A stretch of 64,000 bases of DNA, taken from assembly GCA_949358305.1 (NCBI GenBank), contig OX442315.1, positions 1,426,001 through 1,490,000 on the forward strand. Direction: 5' to 3'. Positions within the stretch are counted from its first letter, which is position 1; each line of letters starts with the position of its first letter. A program made the position numbers and the translations under genes. Below are positions 22,707-34,623 of the stretch, one piece after another. Origin of the DNA: Strigamia acuminata. Taxonomy: Eukaryota; Arthropoda; Chilopoda; Geophilomorpha; Linotaeniidae. The notes beneath the pieces were generated by a model, which worked only from the letters and a program-made list of their open reading frames with translations, had not been told where the DNA came from and did not search any database.

Positions 22707-22717
22707 GGCCCATAACC
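22707..22717 (-). promoter_or_regulatory. Copia primer-binding site, initiator-tRNA-Met anticodon type
   Basis: Immediately inside the 5' LTR (one base away) the minus strand reads GGTTATGGGCC. It is complementary to the CAU-anticodon arm of initiator methionine tRNA, the unusual half-tRNA primer known from Drosophila copia, rather than to a tRNA 3' end. Confidence 0.75.
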
Positions 22718-22718
22718 T

Positions 22719-23045
22719 TGTTGATTTCTAGTGGAAATCATGTGCAGATGCTTGTTTAAACAGTGGTGTGGAAAACCTCATTTGTGTGAAAAGAGAAAGA
22801 CCAGGTGTTGTCAGGTGAGAAACTAATAAAGCAGTGAGTTTATTCTAGAGTCATGTGATCTCCCCTCAGGTATACAGTGCCACCTTGTGGTAACGAATAT
22901 AAACACATTGTAAACACAGCAGCTGCGAATTGCGCAGCTGACAACAAATGGATAAAATGTCAACAAACACAGAGAGCAATATCGCTTGAGAATACGACAT
23001 AAATATATGTGTACATTAATTGTTATAGCACATAATATTTTAACA
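22719..23045 (-). repeat. 5' LTR of the Copia element
   Basis: 327 bp, same sequence as the 3' LTR. On the minus strand it starts TGTTAAAATATTATG and ends AAATCAACA. A TATATTTA box candidate lies about 50 bp from its start. Confidence 0.92.
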
Positions 23046-23183
23046 CACAGGACGGGTCGGGACTCGAAAAATTGGCATATTTCGGGACACGGGACGGGTC
23101 GGGGCTGGAAAAATAGGCAGATTTTGGGACACGGGACGGGTCGGGACCGAAAAATTGGTCACGTTCTCATCCCTAGTCACCAC

Positions 23184-24700
23184 AAGAAGGGAGAACTGTG
23201 TAGTTCTTCACTCTTGTCGGCCTCATTGAAATCCAAGTAACTAATAACAAGAAGGAATCTGACTTCGTAACAATGTGAATATACTGTATAAACCGTAGCA
23301 ACAGCATGATAATAATTAATAGATTGATTATTGAATTAAATATATAGGAATGAGCACACAGTATGTTTATCAACACATAACAGTTACCATTTATTCATGG
23401 TCGGACTAGGCCTATTAATGTTAATAAGCTCACATAAAAACAACATGGAAATAACGTAAGCGCTGACAGGATATTGGACAAATAAATGGACCGATTACTT
23501 TAAAGTAATGAAGTCCCACTGAAATTACACAACTCTAACAATAAAGTTACGCTGACATGATTGACTGGGCATTCTCATTAATTGTGAACGCCAAACAGCT
23601 TGTTACTACCGACAAACACTGGTTTGCATAACTACTTGTTAAACGCGCTCAAGATGGTGGACTATTGGCTCATTCCACTATCGGACGGGTGATGAAAATG
23701 GGCTCGCATCAAAATTGGTGATTGCAAAGGCGGTTCTTTGTGATACTGGGTCCGTCACAAATAACCCTTTCTGACCGCAAGGTCCGGATCAGAAAGGCCA
23801 AGCTAGGTAAGTAAATATCAGGGGAAGAAATAAAGTAGACCCACGTCACTCAACACTGGTGAGCATATTATACCGTGGGGTGAAGAACATACACACAGGC
23901 CAGACTAGCTGCGTTACACACCTTGTGTTTGGAATAGTCAGCGAACGCTGGAAATGGCTAAGAGACGGGAGAAGTGAGCCAGCCGCAGACAAATGGCCAG
24001 CGTGAGCTTGGTTAAACGCCATTTGTTGAGTGAGTTGCGGACTTGTGACCAGCGAACTGTGTCATCACAAGTGACTTCACTAAACAACCAGAAATATCAG
24101 CAAGATACAGTCATGGCCAGCGAACTTAGACACCATGAAAGTGTAATGAAGATGTGAAAGAGAATAGCAAAGTGACCAGAATTAACTGAGACATCATCAC
24201 TAGACAAGCAAAAAGGAACGGGTTTACCTTTGGTGGGTGGTTCTCTGGGCATCTCCTGGGTGGAAACGTCTAGGTTGAGGCAACAAAACCGATCTTCAAC
24301 TCCATGGTCACACTGACTCGCCGTGGAACTTAACCAGGCAGCGGAGTCTTTACGGTTAGTACTAGTACTAGTTTACTCATCTAGTACTTGTGCCGTTGCA
24401 TGCAGGACCAAACAGCAATGCTTGACTGTGCGTCAAAGAAATTGACGCACAACATATTGTTTCAATCAAAAAGGTATCGATCAACAGTGTAAAGGTCAAA
24501 TATCAATGAAATAGCAAACAGCCCAGAATAAACTAGTGTGAGCCCTTAAATACCCAGAGGTAGGGCCACTAAACAACACTAGGGGAGCACAACTGTTATG
24601 TAACCAGTCATAACAGTGTGCTAAACGGGTTAAACTACACCAGTAAACTGGCTCACCAATGGGAGTACACATTGTGAGGTGCCTTTTTGAGTGCAACTCG
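23184..24700. other. No recognised gene
   Basis: No conserved exon on either strand. Composition is more balanced than in the surrounding introns, and short phrases such as ccagcgaac recur, which suggests old interspersed repeat material. I could not define its ends. Confidence 0.3.
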
Positions 24701-24707
24701 AGTATAC

Positions 24708-24979
24708 GTGAACATATAATTTTCATGACGCGCTGTGATTGGTTGAGCTCTATTGATGTAGGTTCGTTTCCTCAACATAAGTTTGTCTCAGATCAATGTT
24801 TTCGAGGTTTTAGCTTCTTTTTTTTTAAATGGGGGGGGGGGGGTTGCGTAGTCCTCCCTTGACCTCGCCAGACCTACCCTTATCCGTTTTTAGCATCGTA
24901 AACCAAACTGTATTTTCATCAGTGTATTTCAATACATCTCTCAACCAATCACAGAGCGTCATGACAATAATAAGTTCAC
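24708..24979. mobile_element. Foldback element with ~40-bp inverted repeats
   Basis: The left arm 24708-24747 is mirrored by the right arm 24940-24979 with about 85-90% identity; both contain a ctcaaccaatcacag / ctgtgattggttgag block. The interior includes a G-run and no open frame of note. Target duplication was not clear. Probably a MITE. Confidence 0.65.
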
Positions 24980-25039
24980 GTCGGACGTGAACGTAACCAC
25001 TATCAAATAAAATACTTCATATAAGTATTTTGATAATAC

Positions 25040-25245
25040 AAAATAAAATAATATTTTGTATTTTGTAAATAAAATTGTATTTGGTTTTTGAAAATAAAAT
25101 AGTATTTTGTATTTTGAAAATAAAATAGTATTTTGTATTTTGAAAATAAAATAGTATTTTGTATTTTGAAAATAAAATAGTATTTTGTATTTTGAAAATA
25201 AAATAGTATTTTGTATTTTGAAAATAAAATAGTATTTTCAAAATA
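25040..25245. repeat. 26-27-bp AT-rich tandem array
   Basis: Seven to eight units of aaaataaaatagtattttgt plus attttg. It has no open coding signal beyond the repeat. Confidence 0.9.
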
Positions 25246-26114
25246 GTATTGTGTCCAAAACTGGAGATTTGTTAAACTATTTTCAATCAGTCTTCTTGTG
25301 TCGGAAAGATACATTTTTGGACTAATTTTCTTTAATGCACAAATAAATTTAAATATTTGTTGGAGAAATTTATTCAGTAGTTCAATTAGATTGAAAATAT
25401 GATAATAAAAATTGGAAATATTCTAAATCCATTGAATGACATCATGTAAATGCCAATTTGTCACAAGATATCAGTGAGTTTTTGCACTACCTGGTGGATA
25501 CAACCAAAAATGCTCATTTTGCAGGTGAGCTTCAAGCTGGACTGGGACGTTTTTTATGACCAAGAGACTGTATATTTTTTTGGGAAACGGCTTTTACGTG
25601 GCCTTTTAAATTGCCACCTGAATGCGTTACTATCACCATATTTTACTGACTGCCGCGTCGAAAATCGCAAATAAATGAACTTTTTCACATTAAAATGTAA
25701 AAACAAAATTTATGGGCAGCTCTGGAATTTTATTTTTCATTGAATGGTATCTGAAGGTCATCAGGTTTGAAGTACATTATTTGAAAGGAAAACTTTTATT
25801 AACTTTGTGTAGTACTTTAATAGTTTGGTTCAGATTTCTTAGTCTTTGAACGCGTAGATAGATAATAATTAACAAACGATCAATTTAATTAATTTTGATT
25901 TTAATTTTTTTAATTTTTTTAATTTTTTGGATTTTTCTGATTTTTTTGATTTTTTTAATTTTTTAATTTTTTAATAATTTTAATTAATTGCATCAATGTA
26001 ATATGAAAATAAGACAATTTATTTTCTAAAATTTATCCTGTCCTGTTGACTTTCTTTTTCTGTAATTTGGGAATTTTTAATGAAATAAAACAAACAAATA
26101 TCTTCTAATTTTAG

Positions 26115-26170
26115 CGCTGCTGATTTGGAGTGCCATCTATTATCAACTTCACAAAAAGAAGGATTTCTAA
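26115..26170 (+). CDS. Possible terminal coding exon of an unidentified gene
   Basis: After a pyrimidine tract and TAG acceptor, one frame reads LLIWSAIYYQLHKKKDF and then TAA, like the end of a small single-pass membrane protein. An AATAAA lies near 26351. A competing interpretation is an internal exon with donor ACTGAT|GTAAGT in another frame. No upstream exon could be placed with confidence. Confidence 0.25.
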
Positions 26171-26683
26171 CTGATGTAAGTGAGCGACTAACCAGGGATA
26201 TTCAACTCTGAAGAGTGGGTAACACAAACAACTTCACACAAACTGATCAATTTAATGTTAAAGACCTGGTTACAGAGTCAGAATGAATTTATTCCGTCGC
26301 TACCAGCTGTGCATTGATGCAAATGGCGGACATGTAGAACATCTCTTGTAATAAACATCCGATTGTGTTTTTATTTGAGAATTGCGCTTTATTCATACTA
26401 TTACTGTACTCCTGAATTAAAATTTTAAAATTCTGCTTGTCACCCCTTATGATGTAATGTTAATTCTAATTTTAATATTAATTAGTCATAGCTGGTCAAT
26501 GTGCTAAAGTCCACTTATCTTCTGATTATCATCTAAATGAATGAATTTAATGAATTCATTGAATTTAATGAATTTAATAATATTTTTGAGTTCAGTGTCA
26601 AACTCCAAACACTCATCACTTTGTTATACTGTATATAAAGAGGTTTAAAAAGAAACTTTCAACGATATTCAACAAACTGTAAG

Positions 26684-29286
26684 ATGAATGTGTGCAGGAC
26701 GTGTACGATTTTCTTCGTTTCAATTTTCCTGAATGTTGTTGCAGAAGAAGAGGGGTTTTCTCAGAGTTCTCAAGGAATGACTGGTAAGTGTTAACAATTT
26801 CTATTGACAGGCCAACATTTATAGTTAAAGTGTGATTTGAAAATCAAAAAAATCCAAAAGTGCAAGCGCTGCATTACAAGACTATCGATGATCAGATTTA
26901 ATTTTCTTTTCCATGAAATATCTTTATCCCTGCTATTGCCAACTGTTTAAATCACATATTAATTGAGTTTTAACTTTGCTTTTTATTATTATTATTAATA
27001 ATAATAAAAGTCTGGTCCCCACCAAATATTTCCATATTTTTATATATATATATATTTTTTTATATTTTTTTTTATATTTTTTATTTTTTTCTATATTTGT
27101 TTAAAGGTTACACGCTGACCAAAAGAGAAAGTCCACCCAATTATAACAGTTTTGGATTTCCATGCAAAGACAATTTAGACTGTGATGAAAGTATGCTTTG
27201 TCATCAAGTGGTGCCGAATGTGCAGAGATGTATTTGTCGACAAGGATATTTTTTTTACAAAGACCAATGTAATTTTGTTTACAACTTTATAATTATAAAC
27301 TAATTCTTTTTATTTACTTTTTGGAGGTCATTTTCGTCATGCACCACCACCCCATTTATTACATCATCCTCAGATTCAAAATAAACCAATCACTACACAA
27401 CAGGTAAAATTCTAATTTGTTGAGTATAAAATTTTACAATTTAATTTAAAAAAAATTTTTGTTTTGCCCTGGACAATTATTAGCCATTTATAGCTAAACC
27501 TGCCCACCAAGGTCTTTTTGACACTTCGTGTTATGTTGATGAAGATTGTGAGCAATCAATGACTTGCAATAAAGTCCAGCGTAAATGCGAATGTCGGCCA
27601 GGATTTGTACCTATTGGGAATCACTGTAATGTTGTTTGTGCAACAGTATACTGTCATTGTAAATCTTATTATTTTATTTGCTTCTTTAAGGTATTCATAT
27701 TCATGAATTGCAATTTCCTGGATACAGCCAATACACACCTACACGTATACACACAAAACAGGTAAAAATTATACGGAGTAGTTTTTAATTAGAGAGTTTA
27801 CGAGATGCATTTTCCCCTTATTTTGTGCCACGTTACACTATTTTAGTGCCATATCGTAAGGGATAAATCTTTAGTGTATCGTTTTCAACACTAAATTAAA
27901 ATATAGCGCAGCCAATCAGAATTAAGAACACTAAATTGTTAGCTCCGCCCATTGCAAATGGCGATTAATTTGTTGTTCCGATCAAACACAACAGTCAAAG
28001 GTACGTAGATTGAATGATAAGTGAGGCCCAAAATTGAATTTTAGGCCCAAAGCCATACTTTATAGGCATAATAATGGAATTTTATGCAGAAATTTGCACA
28101 TTTACGCCCCCAAATTGAATTTTTAGGCCCAAAATTACTAACTGTCAGTAGTTGGCTGAAATAGTGTAGTGATAAAGGGAAAGTGCAGCTCGCAAAAACT
28201 TAATTTATCATTTTTCCCTTACACTATTTTTATACCGTATAGTCTTTAACTGTAAGGGAAAAATGCATCCCGCAAACTCTCTATTGTATTGTCAGATTTA
28301 ATTTGAAACTAATCTGACTCTTGTCTTAGATAGTATCAGGCAATCCTATATTAGAGGAAAAACCTCAAAGAAAACAAGTAAAATTTCAGTTATTTTATTT
28401 TAAAAAAAATTACGTCACATTAAATTTACAATATATTTTTGTATTTGCACATTTTTCAGCCATTACCATCAAACACAGAAGATGTACCATCACACATAAC
28501 ATATTGTAAGTCAACTGCTGCAATTTATAATTAAATTATGATAATAAAACTGCAATTTGTTTACAGCTGTAAGAAAACCTGCACATGGTTATGGCTATGC
28601 TTGCGGATCAAGTACTGATTGCCGATCGGAACATTTACATTGTCACCCCACTGCTAAAAAGTGTACCTGCAACTTTATGTTCAACCTGGAGGGTGAAGAT
28701 TGTGTTCGCCACATCAGCATAGAATTAAGTAATTTTTTTTAAATCAATAAACTCTTGAATTCTAATATCCGTCTTGTACACACGCTAGAATCATCAGGAA
28801 GCTCTTTTAAACAAACAGTAAGTGTAACGTCAAAGATCAATCATGGCAATACGTGTCAAGCAAATAGTGACTGCTATCATCAAGGTCTAGTTTGTGATTC
28901 GTACACATTTCGATGCGTTTGTGCAGAGAAATACTATGTGGATGGAGATTTTTGTGTGATGCATGATGGTAATTTGTTTTTTGTAAAAACCCTGCTGTTT
29001 GTTTAATTTCTATATTACTTGATTTGCAGTTAGCGAAACACCAACAATTTACGTACCAGATAAACCGGAACATCCGAACCAACGAAATCCGTATAATCCA
29101 AGACCTGTCAAAGCTGAACAGTTTGCACATCCCCAACAACCAAATCCACCATACGTACATAGACCAAATCCACCCTATGTACACCGACCAAATGTATATG
29201 GTACACAAAAGGAATATCAACGACCTCCCGTTGATTATCAATCAAGACCTTACGAGCCAAACTTATATCAGCATTATCGCCAGTAG
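26684..29286 (+). CDS. Secreted EB-module protein with Tyr/Pro-rich tail
   Basis: Ten exons: 26684-26783, 27107-27268, 27327-27403, 27484-27625, 27691-27761, 28330-28377, 28460-28505, 28567-28728, 28789-28968 and 29030-29286. They splice in frame to 414 residues. The N-terminus is a signal peptide (MNVCRTCTIFFVSIFLNVVA). Four cysteine-rich EB/EGF-like modules follow, each with the pattern C...DC...C...C.C..G...C: PCKDNLDC, SCYVDEDC, ACGSSTDC and TCQANSDC. In the first two modules the final Cys codon is split by an intron (T|GT). Short linkers separate them, and small 46-77-bp exons encode those linkers. The tail is Pro/Tyr/Gln-rich with a tandem PNPPYVHR repeat. It is likely extracellular: matrix, cuticle-like or adhesive. 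I do not recognise an ortholog. Confidence 0.82.
27791..28282. mobile_element. MITE-like element in intron 5 of the EB-module gene
   Basis: The left end AGAGAGTTTACGAGATGCAT is matched in inverse orientation by the right end ATGCATCCCGCAAACTCTCT, about 30 bp of terminal inverted repeat in all. The interior has repeated taggcccaaa phrases and no coding capacity. A target duplication could not be fixed. Confidence 0.75.
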
Positions 29287-29437
29287 AATATTTTCTGCTG
29301 TTAAAATTTCTGTAAGCATACAGCTCAAATTTGTTAATGGATTTATTCGTGCAAAATGTTGTGTTTTTCATTGAATATTGTTTGTTTCTGTCAGTTATTA
29401 TATGAAAATAATACCATATTGTAATGTTTGATTCTAC

Positions 29438-29443
29438 AATAAA
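29438..29443 (+). promoter_or_regulatory. Poly(A) signal of the EB-module gene
   Basis: AATAAA 152 bp after the stop codon of the EB-module gene, followed by T/G-rich sequence. Confidence 0.6.
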
Positions 29444-29449
29444 CATCTC

Positions 29450-30112
29450 AAATATCTGAAATGATTTGTGATCTCTCTCTAACTTGTAAACATCAAGATT
29501 TTATTTTCTCAGGTAAAACCACAGATAAGACACAGCAGTACCTAAACTGATTTCATTTCATGTGAGATTTTTGGATCAAAAATCAATTTTTTTTAGGTCA
29601 AAAATCAATTTTTTGACTAAAAAATTTGATTTTTGTATAGCAAAAAAAAAACTTCTTGCAAATAATGTACATTTTTCCAGTTAATGTCCGTGGGTCTCCA
29701 ATAGAGGGCGATGAAACATAATTCTGTCGATTCTGCGCGGGTGTACAATGAGAGTAAATCCAGAATGTTTCCACAATTGTCTATGTTTACAAATTATTTC
29801 AGTAAATACAAATTATTTTGGTGTAAAAAAATTGATTGCTGAAAAACTCATACTTTTTCTTGTAAAAACAAATTTTCTAGGCACAAAATTCGTCTCTTAA
29901 ACGGCGCCAAACTCGAATTTTGGGCTGTTTGATCCAATGTGTGGTTTGTTTGCCTTTTATCACGTTCTAAAACGTAAGGAAACCACTCCATCTTTTGCCC
30001 AAGACACATGGAGCGATGTGATTGGCCAACTGTGAGAAGAGCCGTGATTGGATGTGATTGTGTCTCCCCCATCGTCTTCCCTAACTAACACAGATGTAAA
30101 TAAGTTAGAAAC
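29450..30112. other. Intergenic region before the TEX11-like gene
   Basis: AT-rich, with short repeats of aaaatcaattttttt type near 29575-29640. The proximal promoter of the next gene has the GC-rich motif ggcgccaaa near 29900, resembling an E2F site, but no TATA box. Confidence 0.4.
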
Positions 30113-33100
30113 ATGGCGGCACTTTTGAATGACTATTCGGACGAAATTCGCTCGTCAATAAAAGAAGCTTTGTATCTGTCGAAAGAGGACGACCTGCAAA
30201 TAACTCTGTTCAAATTGAGGAACATCTGCGAGGATTTTTTCCAATTTTTACGCCCATCAGCAACAACAACGGGCGCCATCTTTGCAAAATGCCAATCCAA
30301 CTTGGAGAAGGAGTCGCTCATCTTGTGGAATCTCGTCGCGATCGACAGCGAAAAATACTCGAAAAACTGCATCGCAGCGGTCACTTATGTCGTTTCGAGG
30401 ATTCTAAGACAAATTACAAACTCAATTTGCGATTTGTACGTTTAAAATTGTTTCAAAAATTGATTTTTTGTTGATTTTTTGTTGTTTTTGTTGCAGACCG
30501 GTCGATAAAAAGATGATTTTGATGAAAATAATGACGAGGACGTGCCGTAGTTTGCTGGATTGCGACCAGGTGGAACGTGCCGAAGTTATTTTACAAGATT
30601 CGTCGCTTATTTTCGATTCGTTGTCGGATTCGGGCGGTTCCGTGGCCAAGTTTAAGTTCTTTAACGAGATGTGTCGCACGGAGATTTGTGTGCGGAGAGG
30701 GAAGGACGAGGAAGCTTTTTTGCATGTGGAGAAGACCAAGTGTTTGCTGCGATTTCTGGGCGAAGATTTCCGCATTTATCTGATTAATTTCTGTTACAAT
30801 TTGGGATTGGAGTTTTATTACGAGAAGGCGTTTGAGAAGAGTACAGTCTGGCTGAGAAATGCTTATCAAATTGGTAAGAGAGAATTTGGGGAAAGCGTTT
30901 TTGATTTTGATCTTTTCGTTTGAAAATTGTAAATATTTATTCATGATAATTAGAAATTTTGGCTGTAAAAATTAAAATTGGTTACAAAAATTGAAATTTT
31001 GGTTTAAAAAATTAAAATTTTGATACAAAAATTGAAATTTTGATGCAAAAATTGAAATTTTGGTTTAAAAAATTAAAATTTTGGTTTAAAAAATTAAAAT
31101 TTTGGTTTAAAAAATTAAAATTTTGGTTTAAAAAATTAAAATTTTGGTTTAAAAAATTAAAATTTTGGTTTAAAAAATTAAAATTTTGTATAAAAAATTG
31201 AAATTAAAGCTTAAAAAGTAGAAATTTTGATCTGATTTGTTTCTAGGTTCGGAATGTGAAAATGGAATTTCATCGGAATTCAAATGCAGCCTCGTTCTCA
31301 ATTTACTCGCCGACGTTTACACACACTGGAACCAAACTCAGTACTGGGAAAAAGCCCTGAGTGCCATACAATTATCAGGCAAATCAACCCCAACAGTAAA
31401 AAAAAAAAAATTTATTAATTAATTAAAAAAATTAAATTTTTCAGAAAAATATGGAGTAAGCAACAAATTTCTCAAACTAAAAATTATTTTGATCGCCAAC
31501 CAACCTCAACACGACGTTCTAACAACATTCCAAGAGTTTATCCAATCAAAACCGACCGATTCGGACTCGTTCACCGTAAAATTATCGAATTGTCCAATTG
31601 ATTTTCATTTAATCGAGTCTTTAATTGCAGATAATTTCTTTCTTAACGACTTGCGAACAGTTTCCGATCGTTTTAACCGTTTTAACGGAACTGGAAACGA
31701 AACTAACCCGTGAAAGCGACGCGGGAAAAGTTAAAAATTCCTCTCAAACATTTTAAAAACATTAATCAAACGTTTGACCCGCAGTTCATTCTCCACTTCC
31801 TCGCGAGCCTCACCACCGAGATCCACCTGGAGCACGCGCAACGAATTCTCGATGAAATTCGGAACGAAAATCGAATTAAATTCAGTTCGTATTCCGGACA
31901 ACATCAGAAAACAAATTTAAATTTAAATTAATTTTATATTTTTTGGATAATTAGGTGGCGAAATGGCGTCGAGAATTTGTGATTTTTGCCTCGACAAAGG
32001 ACAAGAGTTCCACAAGAAATTGAATTATTCTCACTGCGTCGTTTGGTACAATTTAAGCGAATACATTTCTTCGTACGTGATCGACGATCCCAGTTATGCG
32101 TTGCGGACGTTACAATGCAAATGCCTCTGCTATATTCATCTTCAGGACGTTGAGAAAGTGCGCAATTTGTTGTTTTGTGTCTTTAAAGTGCATTTTATTC
32201 AAAATGAATATTTTATTGCAACAAATACTACTTTTAGCATGCATAATGTGAATGTATGCTCTAAAAAATGCATTTATTTGTGCGCTAAAAAATTTATTTG
32301 TGCGCTAAAAAATTTATTTGTGCGCTAAAAAATTTATTTGTGCACTAAAAAATTTATTTGTGCGCTAAAAAATTTATTTGTGCGCTAAAAAATTTATTTG
32401 TGCGCTAAAAAATTTATTTGTGCGCTAAGAAATTTATTTATGCACTAAAAAATTTATTTATGCACTAAAAAATTTATTTATGCGCTAAAAAAATTATTTA
32501 TGCACTAAAAAATTTATTTATGCACTAAAAAAATTATTTTTTAAAAATAATTGGGCACCTAAAATGGTTTATTTCACATAAAAAAACAACTAAGATTACT
32601 AAAAATGTTAATAAATGTCTCTCTTCTCATTTCAGGCGGTTGCAGAAATGGAGAAAATAAACTCGCGAGAAAATGACCAAGAAACGCACAAACCGCTCAA
32701 TCTGTTCCTCAAACTGCAGGTCGCCATTTTATCCGAAAACAAACCGTCCGCTCTCGACGCAATAAACCAATTGGGTAAAAAACAAAAGCAAAGAAATTCA
32801 ATTTGATCGATTTTATGTTCTATTTATCGCAGATTGTGCTGCCGACCCCTTGAAACTCGAACGCCTCTTGTGCCTCGCCATCAAACGAACGCTCAAAGCC
32901 GAAAACAGTGAAAAACACGAATTTGTCGTTAATTTACTCGAAAAAATCGTGCAAACGACGCAAAATGACGCTCTGTTTGTGTCGGCGACCAAAATGTCGC
33001 TACGAATGCGTTTACAAGACGAGGGATCCGACGAGCGCTTTTACGCGCCCATTTTCGCGCTTTTGGATGCGGCGTTTGAGCGTCTTCGAAATTCACCGAA

Positions 33101-34623
33101 TGTTGATGGTCCGTCGGGATATTTTTCAAAAATCGCCTGGAATTTGGCGCTGCTGCCTTCGGGTTCCATGGAGAACGTTTTCTCGGCGTTTCTGACGAGT
33201 TATAAATTTTTGACGCTGTCGACGCTGAACAACGAAGCGAGTTTCGTGTGCAAGTTGATGACACTGCTATTGGCGTGCGCGGCAGGGCTGCGCATGGACG
33301 AGAAAACGAATCCGTGCTTGTAAAAAATATTTCATTTCATTTTATTTCATTTTATTTCATTTTATTTTAATGTATTTTATTTTCCAGACAAGTCGCAAAT
33401 TTGATCGAAGAATGCCAAGTTTTGTTGACCGAATTCACGAGCAAAAACGCCGTTCAAAAAATGAGAGTTGACTCGATGCGAAAAAGCATTCTGCTGTACA
33501 AATTCGAGACGTGCGTTCGCTCGAATGATTCTTCGACGTCTAAAGTTTTGGACGAGATTCTGTCGATACAAACCATGGATTTATCCACACTGGAGAAACT
33601 AGCCGCAATCACCACTGTAGTTAACAAAAAAATGAAACGACGGTTTGATCGAAGCCGATAATAAATAAAAATGCCAATTTTAAAAAACCAAAAATGCAGT
33701 TTTGCATGTATTTTGTGGGTAAAAATGCATACGGTATTTGTGTAAAAAGATCAATTTTATGCATGAAAAATGCATTTTGATATAAAAAAAAGATCAATTT
33801 TTACATGAAAAATGCATTTTGATATAAAAAGATCAATTTTATGCACGAAAAATTCATATTTGTATAAAAAGATCAATTTTATGCATGAAAATTGCATATT
33901 TTTGTATAAAAAGCTTAATTTAATGCATGAAAAATGCATTTTGATATAAAAAAAGATCAACTTTTACATGAAAAATGCATTTTGATACAAAAAGATCAAT
34001 TTTATGCATGAAAATTGCATTTTTCAAAAAAGATCAAATTTGGCGCGTTTTCTCAGCAAGCCAATGCAATATCGCCATCCATCAAACCTCAATTCAAAAA
34101 TAATTTTCTCCACCACTTTATAATAAGTTTATAACAACGCAGGAATTCGGCGAAAACACTCGAAACTTGAAAATTCGCATCTTACAAATGTACACATCCA
34201 AACTAGAAAACACCGAACCCCTAGACCTCCCCCAGATCAGCGCCTATTACAGAAGGTGCAACAAAAATTAAACAAATTTAAACAAAATTTAAACAAAAAA
34301 ATTTAAAATTAAAAAAAAAATTTAGTTTGATTTCAGAGTATCTGAAAAAGGCGACCAACGATGAACAACGTGTGCAAACATACGAAAGCGCCGAAAAAGC
34401 CGCGGGATTCGTTCTCCGCCTGGAAAATTACCCGGAATTGGAAGCGCTTTGGTTGATGGTTTCCCTGTGGAACATGGGCGTTTCGTACCTGCTGGAAAAC
34501 CGGCTCCCGCTGGCGTCAAAATGGTGCATTTTGGCGCGCAAACTGTTGGACAAGTTACCGACCGTCGGCTCGAATTATCGGGAGAAAATTGAGCGCGTCG
34601 TCGAGTCCCAGCGTTGGAATTGA
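30113..34623 (+). CDS. TEX11: TEX11 / SPO22-ZIP4-like meiotic TPR protein
   Basis: Twelve exons: 30113-30435, 30497-30873, 31247-31378, 31445-31575, 31631-31729, 31785-31884, 31955-32157, 32636-32774, 32833-33319, 33388-33616, 34143-34255 and 34326-34623. They join in frame to 876 residues; human TEX11 is about 930. This family scaffolds the ZMM group (with SHOC1, SPO16 and others) at chromosome axes and promotes crossovers. Similarity is clear at YYEKAFEKSTVWLRNAYQIG, EKALSAIQLS, FSKIAWNLAL, LLYKFE and the C-terminal YPELEALWLMVSLWNMGVSY...KWCILARKLL. The helical TPR-like character runs throughout. Intron 3 appears to be GC-AG, and intron 4 is only 55 bp. Exons 5-6 and 11-12 rest mainly on phase and family alignment, so they are the weakest parts. 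Several introns hold 20-bp repeat arrays. Confidence 0.85.
30965..31215. repeat. 20-21-bp tandem array in TEX11 intron 2
   Basis: About eleven units of ttggtttaaaaaattaaaat and variants. Confidence 0.9.
31379..31444 (+). other. Probable GC-AG intron
   Basis: Frame continuity between LSAIQLS and EKYGVSNKFLKLK requires splicing after TCAG at 31378, where the intron begins GCAAAT and ends TTTTTCAG. The nearest GT (in ACAGTAAAA, 16 bp downstream) would shift the frame and hit a stop. Confidence 0.6.
32265..32560. repeat. 20-bp tandem array in TEX11 intron 7
   Basis: About thirteen units of tgcgctaaaaaatttatttg; the 3' half is dominated by the variant tgcactaaaaaatttattta. Confidence 0.92.
33700..34035. 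repeat. Irregular tandem array in TEX11 intron 10
   Basis: Six to eight units of about 40 bp built from gatcaattttatgcatgaaa and aatgcattttgatataaaaa. Confidence 0.85.

Larger units (their letters stand above)
18475..23045 (-). mobile_element. Copia-type LTR retrotransposon, full LTRs, no RT
   Basis: A 4,571-bp element bounded by two 327-bp LTRs with TG...CA ends. It is flanked by the 5-bp target duplication cacag (18470-18474 and 23046-23050). The LTRs appear identical base for base, so the insertion is recent. Internally, on the minus strand, lie a primer-binding site, a long leader and one continuous gag-protease-integrase frame that ends 18 bp before the 3' LTR. The reverse transcriptase and most of RNase H are absent, so it should need an active relative in trans. 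Confidence 0.93.
18119..23175. mobile_element. 8-bp-TSD inverted-repeat element interrupted by a Copia insertion
   Basis: The ends are inverted repeats: TAGGGATGAGAACG at 18119 and CGTTCTCATCCCTA ending at 23175. They are flanked by the 8-bp duplication gtcaccac (18111-18118 and 23176-23183), a hAT-like signature. Removing the Copia element leaves roughly 480 bp, rich in cgggacggg-type motifs on both sides plus a gaccaaattt array. It has no coding capacity, so it is probably a non-autonomous element into which Copia inserted later. Confidence 0.8.

Noticed and set aside
33617-33661. Reading TEX11 exon 10 through to the TAA
   Set aside because: Two further in-phase exons carry the conserved C-terminal region, so the frame past 33616 is taken as intron.
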